The position numbers and the translations under genes were made by a program. A stretch of DNA of 35,934 bases from assembly GCA_023129535.1 (NCBI GenBank), contig JAGMBW010000137.1, forward strand, positions 1 to 35,934, written 5' to 3'. This DNA is from Desulfobacterales bacterium. GTDB lineage: Bacteria > Desulfobacterota > Desulfobacteria > Desulfobacterales > C00003060. Under the pieces are notes generated by a model that saw only the letters and a program-made list of their open reading frames with translations, searched no databases and was not told where the DNA came from. Numbering within the stretch: the stretch's first letter is position 1; every line of letters begins with the position of its first letter. Shown here piece after piece: positions 7,354 to 15,480 of the stretch.

Positions 7354-7483
7354 ATCATTTATCATTTATCATTTATCATTCGTTACTCGTTACTCGTTAC
7401 TGGTTACTGGATACTGCTTACTGGTTATTGACCACTGACCACTGACCACTGATCACTGACCACTGACCACTGACCACTGATCA
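7354..7483. repeat. Runs of 7-base tandem repeats
   Basis: Three successive 7-base arrays: TTATCAT (about 3.5 copies), CGTTACT/GGTTACT (about 7 degenerate copies) and GACCACT/GATCACT (about 8 copies). The last supplies the stop codon of ccmF. Every unit has a period of exactly 7, reminiscent of the short tandemly repeated heptamers of cyanobacteria. There are no unique spacers, so this is not CRISPR. Confidence 0.8.
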
Positions 7484-9706
7484 CTTTGTCCAGCGGCGAG
7501 GGATTGCAACGCTTCCGCCTAATAAGATCAGTAAGGTCCCCACCCACAGCATGGTCATGCCGGGTTTGATACTGACTTCTGCAATGACGGCAGGTAGGCT
7601 TTTCTCTGTGGCAGATCCCGGACCCTGGTATACAAAACCGATGGCTTTTGCCCCTGCGTCTATGCTGGCAAGGGTCAGGTAGGCCTCTTGCGGACCAGGG
7701 AGTTTCACCCCGCTTGATGGGCTGTGCAGTTGGCCTATGGTGATGACCGGTTTGAGCGCGACGGCTTCTGCTCCCTTGTACGAGACCTCAATATTGGCAC
7801 CCACGCTCATGTCGCGGGTGTCTTTCTTGCCCATCATGCCTGACACATCAAAGCCTGTAAATGTGACTCGGTAATCATGAAACTGTTTCGTTTGTCCCTT
7901 TTTTAGATCAAGGCGATTTCCTGAACCACCTCTATCTTGACCAGGGTCGAAATCCACAGGCGATATATAAAGGTCTGAAACAAGTCCCCGCCTGATATGG
8001 GGATGGGCGAAACGGTTGATCTGGCCGCCTCTGGTTTGCTCAGAATAGATATCGGGTCGCGCAATGAACTGACTGTCTCCCTTCTTGACATTTAGGGGAA
8101 GACGCAGCCGCACACCCTTTCCCTCTCTTGAGAATCTCGGCCCATTGAATTTAATGTCATAACCCATAGCCCTTTGCACAGCACCCTGGGCCAACAACAC
8201 CTTGTCAGACCGATCATAGGCAGATGATGAAACAATGCCGAGGAACATCAAGCCCACGCCAAGGTGTGCGATGGCAGCGCCCGAGACGGTGATTTTTTTT
8301 CTGATGAGTTTTGCGGCCAAAAAAAAGTTGATCCCCGTAACGGCGCCGGCAAAGAGTGAAAGGAGCAACATACCTGTGCCAGGATAGCCATTCCACAGGG
8401 CAATCGCCACGGTTAGGGCTGCGCCTGCTATGGCCCACATCAGTTTGGGCAGAAGCCTTGAAAAGCTGTTTTTTCCCCAGACCAGCAGCGGAACAAAGCT
8501 CAGTAGCATTAGCATAAGAATCGCCAGAGGCAAATTGGTGTCCACGTAAAATTGAGTTGACACGTTTGAGGCTTTTTCAAACACCCTGGTTATGAGAGGC
8601 GCAGATGTGCCCATGCCGATTAAAACAGTAGAAAGGCAAAGGATGAGCATGGCAGCAATAAGGCCAAATTCCCTGGAAAAATAGCTGATGGTTTCGCCTT
8701 TTTTGGACACAGGGATCTCCTTTGCCCTGGCGATCAATAGGCCCAAAGAGATAGCCAAAAAGGCGAGCATGAAGATGACCAGCCAGCCAGTGATGCCCAG
8801 ATCCATAAAAGAATGGACTGAAAAATCAGCTAAAATCCCGGACCTGGTGAGAAACGTACAGTAAATGACGAGAAGAAAGGAAGCAGCGGCCAACACGAAG
8901 TTCGTTTTGCGCAATTTCTTGCGCGTCTGCTGCAAGATCATGCCGTGCATCAGGGCCATGCCGGCCAGCCAGGGTAAAAGGGAGGCATTTTCCACTGGGT
9001 CCCAACCCCAGTAGCCACCCCAGCCCAAAACCTTGTACGACCAATATGCGCCGATGATGATCCCGGCACCCAGGCTCACAAAGGCGAAAACCGTCCATGG
9101 CAGGGCAGGCTTGATCCATCGATCATATTCTCTGCGCCACAGGGCGGAAACCGCATAGGCAAAGGGAATGGTAAAGGCAGCATAACCCAGAAAAACCACG
9201 GGCGGGTGGATAACCATCCACGGATCCTGCAAAAGCATATTCAGTCCCTGGCCGTCAGGAGGGGCAACGGCGAGCATCCAGAAGGGACTTTGCTTGAGCA
9301 ACAGGATCGCTAAGAAGATATTGTTCAGGTTGTAAATGAGCATAACCTGGGGTTCCATGTCCTTAGCCTTGAACATAAGCAAGATACCAAGCCAGGACCC
9401 AAGCAATACCCACAGCAGGAAACTCCCTTCCTGACCAGCCCAGAAAGAACTGATCAGGTACTGCAAAGCAAGATCACGGGACGAATATCGGGCCACATAG
9501 CTGTACAGAAACTCGTGGTTCAGAATGAAGTGCATCAACAGCACTGAGGCAATGGTCACGAAGGTGGCAAAGCCAACAAAACTGAGGCGGGCGGCATTTC
9601 GGGCGAGGATATTGTTTTTATTTAAACACACCACAAGATAACATATTGACGATATGCCTATAGCAATGAGTGCCAACCACATGGTAACTTGACCCAGATT
9701 GTTCAT
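7481..9706 (-). CDS. ccmF: Cytochrome c biogenesis protein CcmF (heme lyase subunit)
   Basis: A 741-residue polytopic membrane protein of the System I cytochrome c maturation pathway. It ligates heme delivered by CcmE to apocytochrome CxxCH motifs at the periplasmic face. The heme-handling WWD-type motif WGGYWGWDPVENASLLPW is intact. Many hydrophobic segments surround it, with HPPVVFLGYAAFTIPFAYA preceding, and a soluble C-terminal domain is closed by a last membrane segment (MLWVGTLLILLGGSVAIP). It is longer than the usual roughly 650 residues, mainly in the periplasmic region before the last helix. The ATG is preceded by AAAGG about ten bases upstream. No other ccm gene is in the window, so the pathway is split in this genome. 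The stop codon lies at the edge of the 7-base repeats. Confidence 0.96.
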   Translation of the reverse strand: MNNLGQVTMWLALIAIGISSICYLVVCLNKNNILARNAARLSFVGFATFVTIASVLLMHFILNHEFLYSYVARYSSRDLALQYLISSFWAGQEGSFLLWVLLGSWLGILLMFKAKDMEPQVMLIYNLNNIFLAILLLKQSPFWMLAVAPPDGQGLNMLLQDPWMVIHPPVVFLGYAAFTIPFAYAVSALWRREYDRWIKPALPWTVFAFVSLGAGIIIGAYWSYKVLGWGGYWGWDPVENASLLPWLAGMALMHGMILQQTRKKLRKTNFVLAAASFLLVIYCTFLTRSGILADFSVHSFMDLGITGWLVIFMLAFLAISLGLLIARAKEIPVSKKGETISYFSREFGLIAAMLILCLSTVLIGMGTSAPLITRVFEKASNVSTQFYVDTNLPLAILMLMLLSFVPLLVWGKNSFSRLLPKLMWAIAGAALTVAIALWNGYPGTGMLLLSLFAGAVTGINFFLAAKLIRKKITVSGAAIAHLGVGLMFLGIVSSSAYDRSDKVLLAQGAVQRAMGYDIKFNGPRFSREGKGVRLRLPLNVKKGDSQFIARPDIYSEQTRGGQINRFAHPHIRRGLVSDLYISPVDFDPGQDRGGSGNRLDLKKGQTKQFHDYRVTFTGFDVSGMMGKKDTRDMSVGANIEVSYKGAEAVALKPVITIGQLHSPSSGVKLPGPQEAYLTLASIDAGAKAIGFVYQGPGSATEKSLPAVIAEVSIKPGMTMLWVGTLLILLGGSVAIPRRWTK

Positions 9707-9901
9707 TCTAATTTTACCTTTCTTGACTTCTCCAAATTCGGGTAACTATTCCGCCCCTTTTTGCCCAGCGCTCCCTCTCCGCCAGAGAAACGCCGGACTT
9801 TCAGCAGGGGAGGGGGAGTTTCTGGAAGCAACCCAATAATTAAATCATTTTCGGGGTAAACGTCAATGGTTGAAGTGGCTGGCGTTTTATTTCCTCTTTT
9901 T

Positions 9902-10058
9902 CTCGTTCCCATGCTCTGCGTGGGAACGCGGTCCTGCGGGCGCTCTGCGCCCTTTCCGTAAGGCTATGTATATATTGAGCTCTTGCCATGAGTTGGCTGA
10001 TTCAGTAGGGCGTAGAGCGCCCATCGGTATCCGTTCCCACGCAGAGCGTGGGAACGAG
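9902..10058. repeat. Palindromic repeat element with about 50-bp arms (REP/MITE-like)
   Basis: Left arm begins CTCGTTCCCATGCTCTGCGT and continues GGGAACG...GGGCGCTCTGCGCCC. The right arm is its near-exact reverse complement, ending CACGCAGAGCGTGGGAACGA. The centre of about 55 bases is unique. CGTTCCCACGCAGAGCGTGGGAACG palindromes are common dispersed repeats in proteobacteria as I recall them. No transposase is encoded. The spacer 9707-9901 upstream of ccmF shows no gene. Confidence 0.75.
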
Positions 10059-10155
10059 ATATCGAGACGTAATCATGGGTGCTAATGGCCACTTCTTTTG
10101 GGTTGATGAACGTTTTTTGTCATGGAAGAATACTTTGAATCGGGGTATAACATTC

Positions 10156-10337
10156 GGCATAGAGCATAGCGCAAAGCGCATAGGGCATAGCGCATGGCGC
10201 AAAGGGCAGAGCGTGGCGCAGAGCGCATAGGGCATAGTGCAAAGTGCAAGAAGCCAAAACGCCATGCGCCATGCGCCATGCCCTATGCGGAGCGAAGCGA
10301 TAGATGCGCTCTGCGCTATGCGCTATGCGCTATGCGA
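10156..10337. repeat. GCGCATA array folded as an inverted repeat without a gene
   Basis: Left arm 10156-10250 consists of units such as GCGCAAAGCGCATAGGGCAT. Right arm 10261-10337 is the complementary orientation (GCCATGCGCCATGCCCTATG, GCGCTATGCGCTATGCG). Only about ten unrelated bases separate them. The unit is the one flanking the four-helix-bundle gene at 5.5-6.1 kb. This copy therefore looks like the same element without its cargo. It ends 18 bases before the ycaO start codon. Confidence 0.75.
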
Positions 10338-10355
10338 CAAAGCGGGGGGATTTAG

Positions 10356-12095
10356 ATGACAGGCAAGGTGATCTTAAAGGACGCCTTTAAGCGTTTCACG
10401 TGGGACCTGGACAAGATCTTAGTACCTCAAGAGACGGTGCGAAGGTTTAAGGAAAAACTCAAGGAGGTGAATCTGGATATCTTAGAAAGGACAATGAGAA
10501 TTGATAACGGCAGGTTGGATATTCCCGTATATTTCAGCATATGCGGCCAGGATGCCCACAAGGTCACAGGCACAAAAAAACAGATGGGAAAAGGAGGCAC
10601 GCCGCAGCAGTCAGAGGCGAGTGCGGTGATGGAGTTGGCTGAAAGATTCAGTTTTTTCAGCTTTTACAAAGATCCCAAGAACTTCTTTGTTGAAGAATAC
10701 CGAAACCTGAAAAATCATGCCATCCCTTTTAAATCGATTGCACGATCTGTGCACGACGATTCTGACGACCTGGAAAAGGCCCGAGAGATTTTTTCCAGCC
10801 TTCCTCTGAAATGGACGTGGGCCTACAATATGACCCGACAGGAAGAGGTCCTTGTCCCCTTTAACTGGTTTTTTGCCATCAACGAATACAATGGGCCATG
10901 TGCCGGAAATTGTGTGGAAGAGGCATTATGCCAGGGCATATGCGAGGTCGTGGAAAGGCATGTATCATCCATAATAAGCCGCGACAAACTCAGGGTACCC
11001 GCAATTGATTTGAACTCAGTAACCGATCCATTGATTCTTGAGATGATTGGCAAATATGAGAAAGCGGGGATCAGGTTGTTTGTCTCTGATTTTTCCCTCG
11101 ATACCGGCATTCCGAGTGTGGGTGTCCTCGCTTATGACCCGTCCACTTTTCCGGAAAGAAGCGAAATAGTGTGGACTGCCGGCACGACGCCCAATTCCCA
11201 AAAGGCCCTCAATCGTGCCCTGACAGAAGTGGCCCAGCTTGGCGGGGATTTCAACACGGGCTCCAACTATGTGGCCAGCGGTCTCCCCAAGTTAAAAACC
11301 CTTAAGGAGGCGGATTCTGTCATCCATCCGCACAGGGGGATAGATATTACAGAACTGCCAGACCTTTCCCATGACAACATAAAGGTAGAGGTGGAAAACT
11401 GTATTGCTGCCTTATCGCGAATCGGTATGGAGGTTATTGTTGTTGATGTCACGCATCCGAGGCTTGAGATCCCGGCCTTTTACACCATCGTACCGGGTGC
11501 CCATTTTCGAGAACGGGCCGCAGGAACCAGCGTGGGGATGTTCTCAGCGAAATTGATAGCAGAAAGTGGCAACCCTGAATGGGCAATCGCGCAATTACGC
11601 AGGATGAACGCCCTGATGCCGAGGAAATACTACGTGAACTTTTTCCTGGGATCATGCCATCTTTCTATGAATGAACCATCTGAGGCGTTAAGGTTTCTTG
11701 AGGAGGCTTTGGCACTCAATCCCAAAGAGGAAGACATTGCCAGTGTATATTCCTATATGGGGATCTGTTTGAGAGATTTGGGCCAATACCGGCAGGCCAT
11801 TTGCGCCCTGGAGAAAGCAGAGAACTGCGATAATGAGAGAACCGACGTCTACAATCTGATGGGATTTTGTTACTTCAAATTAAAGGAGCATGAAAAGGCG
11901 ATTGAATGCTTCCAGAGGGTACTGCGCCTAAACCCCGGTTCCGCTATTGACTATGCCAATATCGCTTCCAATTATCGGGATATGGGCAAGAAAGAAGAGG
12001 CTATCCGTTATTATCAAATTGCTCTGGAGCTTGATCCCACCCTAAAGTTTGCCAGGGATAATTTGCGCAAACTGCTGAATACAGAAACACTATGA
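10356..12095 (+). CDS. YcaO-domain protein with C-terminal TPR repeats
   Basis: A 579-residue protein. Residues about 60-385 form a YcaO ATP-dependent cyclodehydratase-type domain. GKG is at 78-80, the ATP/Mg helix is SEASAVMELAERFS (86-99), a second Glu-rich helix is CVEEALCQGICEVVERH (186-202), and ALNRALTEVAQL is near 285. Residues about 395-579 carry tetratricopeptide units (EALRFLEEALALNPKEEDI, KAIECFQRVLRLNPGSAI, EAIRYYQIALELDPTLKF). YcaO enzymes activate backbone amides with ATP to make azolines or thioamides. E. coli YcaO, linked to methylthiolation of ribosomal protein S12 by RimO, has the same length and also ends in TPRs, so this is probably a YcaO of that kind rather than part of a peptide-natural-product cluster. 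No precursor peptide, dehydrogenase or TfuA is adjacent. The ATG follows GGGGGGA. Confidence 0.85.
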   Translation: MTGKVILKDAFKRFTWDLDKILVPQETVRRFKEKLKEVNLDILERTMRIDNGRLDIPVYFSICGQDAHKVTGTKKQMGKGGTPQQSEASAVMELAERFSFFSFYKDPKNFFVEEYRNLKNHAIPFKSIARSVHDDSDDLEKAREIFSSLPLKWTWAYNMTRQEEVLVPFNWFFAINEYNGPCAGNCVEEALCQGICEVVERHVSSIISRDKLRVPAIDLNSVTDPLILEMIGKYEKAGIRLFVSDFSLDTGIPSVGVLAYDPSTFPERSEIVWTAGTTPNSQKALNRALTEVAQLGGDFNTGSNYVASGLPKLKTLKEADSVIHPHRGIDITELPDLSHDNIKVEVENCIAALSRIGMEVIVVDVTHPRLEIPAFYTIVPGAHFRERAAGTSVGMFSAKLIAESGNPEWAIAQLRRMNALMPRKYYVNFFLGSCHLSMNEPSEALRFLEEALALNPKEEDIASVYSYMGICLRDLGQYRQAICALEKAENCDNERTDVYNLMGFCYFKLKEHEKAIECFQRVLRLNPGSAIDYANIASNYRDMGKKEEAIRYYQIALELDPTLKFARDNLRKLLNTETL

Positions 12096-12194
12096 AAATC
12101 CCGAGGAAAGGACAAGACATACCCAAACGATTGAGCAGCAGGGATTTAAATACTGCCCCAGCCCGTCCCCGGTCTCAACGGGCCAATGGAGGGA

Positions 12195-12512
12195 TCAGTC
12201 GATTTCAGAAACCTTGTCGTGAGGACCGACATCAAAAAAACGCACTGTTTCATCAATCATATCAGAACAGTCATGACAGCGTAGGATTTTGTCGTCACCT
12301 CTTTTGCGACAGATTCTGCAATAGCTGTAAACGATGACAAAATTCTTTGCCACTGGAACACTGAGTAAACCACGAAGATCGTATTTCAAAGGTTCACCCA
12401 TCAGAGGTTTTTGTAATATCTTGTCGATCTTATTGACAATGCGCTTTCTAACGGAGGAGAATTTTTTCAGCGATTTGATGAATTCATCCGAATAGGTCTC
12501 ATTCATTTCCAA
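12195..12512 (-). CDS. RelE-superfamily toxin with CxxC/CxxC insertion
   Basis: A 105-residue protein with the RelE/ParE fold pattern: SDEFIKSLKKFSSVRKRIVN, then KIDKILQKPLMGEPLKYDLRG, then a VPVAKNFVIVYSY strand and a last strand ETVRFFDVGPHDKV. RelE-type toxins cut mRNA at the ribosome. Between the last two strands is an insertion CRICRKRGDDKILRCHDC with two CxxC pairs, which looks able to bind zinc. The start overlaps the stop of the RHH gene by 14 bases, the usual antitoxin-first order. The frame appears intact. The substrate and whether it is toxic are unknown. Confidence 0.82.
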   Translation of the reverse strand: MEMNETYSDEFIKSLKKFSSVRKRIVNKIDKILQKPLMGEPLKYDLRGLLSVPVAKNFVIVYSYCRICRKRGDDKILRCHDCSDMIDETVRFFDVGPHDKVSEID

Positions 12513-12759
12513 AGACCTCTTTGCGGTTGTGCCACTTCATTTTGCCTGCTCGGCTCTTGTTAAGAGTTTCCATTAGGGACTTGTAGAATTCAGGAGATGA
12601 CAAAATGGTCTCCATTCCTTGATTCTCTTGAGCTCGTTTTAGATTCAAAGCCCATTGGTTTATCAATTCTGACATGGACAGTCTTTGAGAAAGCGAAAAC
12701 CCTTTGAGAAATCTCGATAGATCATCATCTAGTGTTATGTTCACCCTAACTTTTCCCAT
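12499..12759 (-). CDS. Ribbon-helix-helix antitoxin
   Basis: An 86-residue protein with an N-terminal RHH DNA-binding domain (GKVRVNITLDDDLSRFLKGF, then SMSELINQWALNLKR) and a charged C-terminal tail likely to wrap the RelE-type partner. The ORF track starts 22 codons earlier, but those codons lie inside the promoter at 12807-12835. The ATG at 12759 has a strong GGGGG ribosome site five bases away. It is first in a two-gene operon with the toxin and is expected to autorepress, as RHH antitoxins commonly do. Confidence 0.85.
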   Translation of the reverse strand: MGKVRVNITLDDDLSRFLKGFSLSQRLSMSELINQWALNLKRAQENQGMETILSSPEFYKSLMETLNKSRAGKMKWHNRKEVFGNE

Positions 12760-12806
12760 GGCAACCCCCTTTTTTCTCAGCTTTTGGAAAATGTCATTGT
12801 ACACAT

Positions 12807-12835
12807 AATATACACCGCACTTCAACCACTGTCAA
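12807..12835 (-). promoter_or_regulatory. Sigma70-type promoter of the RHH/RelE operon
   Basis: On the minus strand: TTGACA, a 17-base spacer, then TATATT, a near-consensus promoter. Transcription would begin about 12800, 40 bases before the antitoxin ATG. TGTACA and GTGTATAT motifs overlapping the -10 could be part of an antitoxin operator. Confidence 0.7.
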
Positions 12836-13174
12836 GTTCATCTAATCGTTTCCGCAATATCTGGCCCAAGATCTTGACAAGATTGGTGATGTCCATTACA
12901 AATCCATAACAAAACCGTCTGGTCGATGGCTTTTTGGTTTGGCAAGCTATCCGGAGGCAACCTGTTCCCGTGGAAGGTAGAGATTATGGCGCGGACGCTC
13001 AGTGCTCGCTGCCACTCTATCTTTTTCCCATAAGGAAAGGTTTTGGGCTGATTTGTCTTTCTATAATGTGACGGAAGTGCTGAATAGGATAGCTCCACTG
13101 GCAAAAGCTCCATGCGATGCTATCGCACTTCGTGGAGCCAACGCGCAACACGTAACTGAACCGGGAGAAAAACG
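12836..13174 (+). promoter_or_regulatory. sufC leader region with -10 box and hairpin
   Basis: No gene is recognised in this 339-base spacer; the short ORFs on both strands match nothing I know. A consensus TATAAT lies at 13062-13067, without a good -35. Downstream at 13107-13138 is a two-part hairpin. GCTCCA pairs with TGGAGC around an inner perfect stem TGCGAT-GCT-ATCGCA. The roughly 100-base leader and hairpin before the suf genes could carry regulation of Fe-S assembly, but that is inference. Confidence 0.4.
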
Positions 13175-13930
13175 ATGCTACAAGTCGAAGATTTGCAGGT
13201 CAAGCTTGGCGACAAGGAAATCCTCAAACACATTGATCTGGAAATTCATCCGGGTGAAACCCATATCTTATTTGGTCCGAACGGGTCTGGAAAGACGTCT
13301 TTACTCATGACGATCATGGGTTACCCGCAGTATAAGGTCACCGGCGGAAAGATAGTCTTTAAAGGGGAAGATATCACCCATATGCCTGTGAACGAGCGAG
13401 CACAGCTTGGCATCGGGATGTCTTACCAGCGGCCCCCCACCATTCACGGAGTGAAAACAAGGCAAATGATTGAAATTTGCTCTAAAGGGGAGGTTGAGCC
13501 AGAGGTCCTGGCTGAAAAGGTAAATTTTTCTGAATTCCTGGAGCGTGACATCAATGAGGGCTTTTCGGGCGGTGAGATCAAGCGCTCCGAACTGTTGCAG
13601 TTGATGGCGCAGGATGCGGATCTCTTGCTTTTTGATGAGCCGGAGTCGGGTGTGGACTTGGAAAATATTTTCCTCATAGGGAACGCGATCAGCGAATTGC
13701 TGCAACGGGACTTTAGGGTGAACGCCCAAAAGAGCCAGAAGGAGCGTCGCAAAGAACGAACCAAGATGGGCCTGATTATCACACACACCGGTTTTATCCT
13801 GGATTATGTGACAGCCGACAAAGGACAAGTTCTTTACGAGGGCGTGCTGACTTGTACGAGCCATCCCCGGGAGATATTCAGATGTATTAGCAGGGTTGGA
13901 TATAGGGAGTGTGTAAGATGCGCGATTTAG
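13175..13930 (+). CDS. sufC: Fe-S cluster assembly ATPase SufC
   Basis: A 251-residue ABC ATPase that partners SufB to build Fe-S clusters on a scaffold in the cytoplasm. Walker A is GPNGSGKT (34-41), the signature is FSGGEIKRSELLQL (from 130), Walker B is LLLFDEPESGVDLEN (150-164) and the H-loop is IITHTG. The SufC-specific wording (PPTIHGVKTRQM, EPESGVD) separates it from transport ATPases. A lysine/arginine-rich insertion (NAQKSQKERRKERTK) lies between Walker B and the H-loop. The C-terminus EIFRCISRVGYRECVRC resembles SufC of two-gene minimal systems. The start is well supported by GGGAG seven bases upstream. The stop overlaps the sufB start by 13 bases, so the two are translationally coupled. 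Confidence 0.94.
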   Translation: MLQVEDLQVKLGDKEILKHIDLEIHPGETHILFGPNGSGKTSLLMTIMGYPQYKVTGGKIVFKGEDITHMPVNERAQLGIGMSYQRPPTIHGVKTRQMIEICSKGEVEPEVLAEKVNFSEFLERDINEGFSGGEIKRSELLQLMAQDADLLLFDEPESGVDLENIFLIGNAISELLQRDFRVNAQKSQKERRKERTKMGLIITHTGFILDYVTADKGQVLYEGVLTCTSHPREIFRCISRVGYRECVRCAI

Positions 13931-15129
13931 ACAAAAAGGCCTTACAGGCGAAGGAGAAGAAGGCAGGGCTCGGCCCGGACATTGATCTTGATACTTTTCA
14001 GTCTGAACCCGTTGCCCACGATTATCTGGAGGACCTGGGTGCGTTATCTGCAGCCGACAAGAAGCAGATGGTCCTGGCGGGGATAGATGCCGAGGAAAAG
14101 GAGCGGTCGGGTACTTATCTTCAAAAAGACTCTGCGGTGATCCACGCCCATTCCAAACAGGAAGGGCTCGAGGTGATACCGATCAAGGAAGCGCTAAAGC
14201 AATATGACTGGGTCAAGGATTACTACTGGAAATTGGCATCAGTGGATACCGACAAGTACACGGCCAGGGCCCGTCTTGACCTCCATAACGGCTATGTAAT
14301 CAGGGCCCTTGCCGGCAGCAAGGTTATCTATCCTGTCCAGGCCTGTATGTATTTGGAAAAGGAGGGTTTAAGCCAGAACGTCCATAACATTATTATTGCT
14401 GAAGAAGGCTCAGAGCTTCACATCATTACAGGTTGTGCCACAGCTCCCCACGTGCAACGGGGACTCCACGTGGGCATCTCTGAGTTTTACGTCAAGAAGG
14501 ACGCAAAGCTTAGCTTCACCATGATTCACTACTTTGCAGAAGAGATGATGGTGCGCCCCAGATCGGTAGGACGGGTTGAGGAGGGCGGTCTTTTTCTGAA
14601 CAATTATATTTGCATGAGGCCGGTCAGGTCTCTCCAGATGTATCCTACCACGAACCTGGTTGGAAAGGGGGCAGTGGCCCGTTTTTACAGCCTCCTTGTT
14701 GGTAGCCCCGGCTCTGAAATGGACGTGGGCAGCCGCATTTTCCTGAAAAAGGCAGGTACCCGTGCCGAGATCATCTCCCGTGCCATCACCAACGGCGGAA
14801 ACATTATTGCCCGCGGGGACCTGATCGGTGAGGTGCCCGGCGTGAAGGCCCATCTTGAGTGCCGGGGGCTCATCCTTAATGGTGGCTCCATTCGCGCTAT
14901 ACCGGAGCTTGAGGGTAAGGTGGATGGCGTGGAGATGTCTCACGAAGCTGCCGTGGGCAAGATCGCGCAACATGAAATCCTCTATCTGATGTCTCGTGGT
15001 CTGAGTGAAGATGAGGCCACTTCGACCATTGTCCGCGGGTTTTTGAGTGTTGATATTCCGGGGCTGCCGCCTCAGCTCAAAGCTGAGATCGATCGCGCCG
15101 TGGAACAAAGTGACAAAGACATGATGTAG
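13918..15129 (+). CDS. sufB: Fe-S scaffold protein SufB/SufD family
   Basis: A 403-residue SufB/D-family scaffold. The right-handed beta-helix core spans roughly residues 110-360 (EEGSELHIITGCATAPHVQR, EFYVKKDAKLSFTMIHYF, LNGGSIRAIPELEGKVDGVE). The family's C-terminal SHEAAVGKIAQHEILYLMSR and GLSEDEATSTIVRGF are intact. The ATG at 13918 is preferred over the GTG at 13909 because AGGGAG lies eight bases before it. The protein is shorter than E. coli SufB. With sufC alone beside it and no sufD, sufS or sufU, it fits the two-gene minimal Suf-like systems of anaerobes. Confidence 0.93.
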   Translation: MRDLDKKALQAKEKKAGLGPDIDLDTFQSEPVAHDYLEDLGALSAADKKQMVLAGIDAEEKERSGTYLQKDSAVIHAHSKQEGLEVIPIKEALKQYDWVKDYYWKLASVDTDKYTARARLDLHNGYVIRALAGSKVIYPVQACMYLEKEGLSQNVHNIIIAEEGSELHIITGCATAPHVQRGLHVGISEFYVKKDAKLSFTMIHYFAEEMMVRPRSVGRVEEGGLFLNNYICMRPVRSLQMYPTTNLVGKGAVARFYSLLVGSPGSEMDVGSRIFLKKAGTRAEIISRAITNGGNIIARGDLIGEVPGVKAHLECRGLILNGGSIRAIPELEGKVDGVEMSHEAAVGKIAQHEILYLMSRGLSEDEATSTIVRGFLSVDIPGLPPQLKAEIDRAVEQSDKDMM

Positions 15130-15131
15130 AT

Positions 15132-15284
15132 CTATATCACAAGCACCAGGACGCGTTTGAAGCCTGCAAGGATTGTCACAACATATTTCCCAAGGTTGCA
15201 GGGACCATCGAAGCTCTGAAGGTTCAAGGGAAGCTGGAGACCGTGGCGTCAGGGACGTTGGTGCACAAAGTGCTTGACGCATAA
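15132..15284 (+). pseudogene. Remnant of a class III (c3/c7-type) multiheme cytochrome
   Basis: Immediately after sufB an open frame without any start codon encodes YHKHQDAFEACKDCHNIFPK and VAGTIEALKVQGKLE, then loses similarity and stops at TAA 15282. The CxxCH heme site with preceding His residues and the FPKVAGTIEALK wording match the second half of small cytochrome c3-like proteins. The signal peptide, first heme sites and final CxxCH are missing. It is a fossil joined in front of the accessory region. Confidence 0.65.
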
Positions 15285-15480
15285 AGGACTTATCGAAATG
15301 CCATTTTAGGGATTGGGGACATCGTGCAGAGCGTGCATGCACAACTCGTCAGTTCCCGGGGTAAATCGTGGTCAAGTCTGCACTTGACTCATCTGCCAGT
15401 AGGGCCATGCCTTGTGCGACCCTGAAATGTTTTCTTCTTGCGGGACCCTTTCAACAGTTTGTCCTTTCCCGGCCGGGGGC

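Noticed and set aside
7354-7483. CRISPR array
   Set aside because: Units are 7 bases with no unique spacers and no cas genes are present; these are short tandem repeats.
10002-10279. ORFs reading MRYALCAMRYALC-type repeats (also 5832-6165)
   Set aside because: Low-complexity translations of the GCGCATA arrays; no independent evidence of coding.
12092-12337. 81-residue ORF overlapping the ycaO stop (ATGA)
   Set aside because: The overlap looked operon-like, but the sequence has no motif and is opposite the well-supported RelE gene.
12838-13113. 91-residue minus-strand ORF before sufC
   Set aside because: Covers the sufC leader and shows no recognisable domain.
13301-13864. 187-residue minus-strand ORF
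   Set aside because: Shadow of sufC.
14410-15342. 310-residue minus-strand ORF
   Set aside because: Shadow of sufB and the cytochrome remnant; the real products are on the plus strand.
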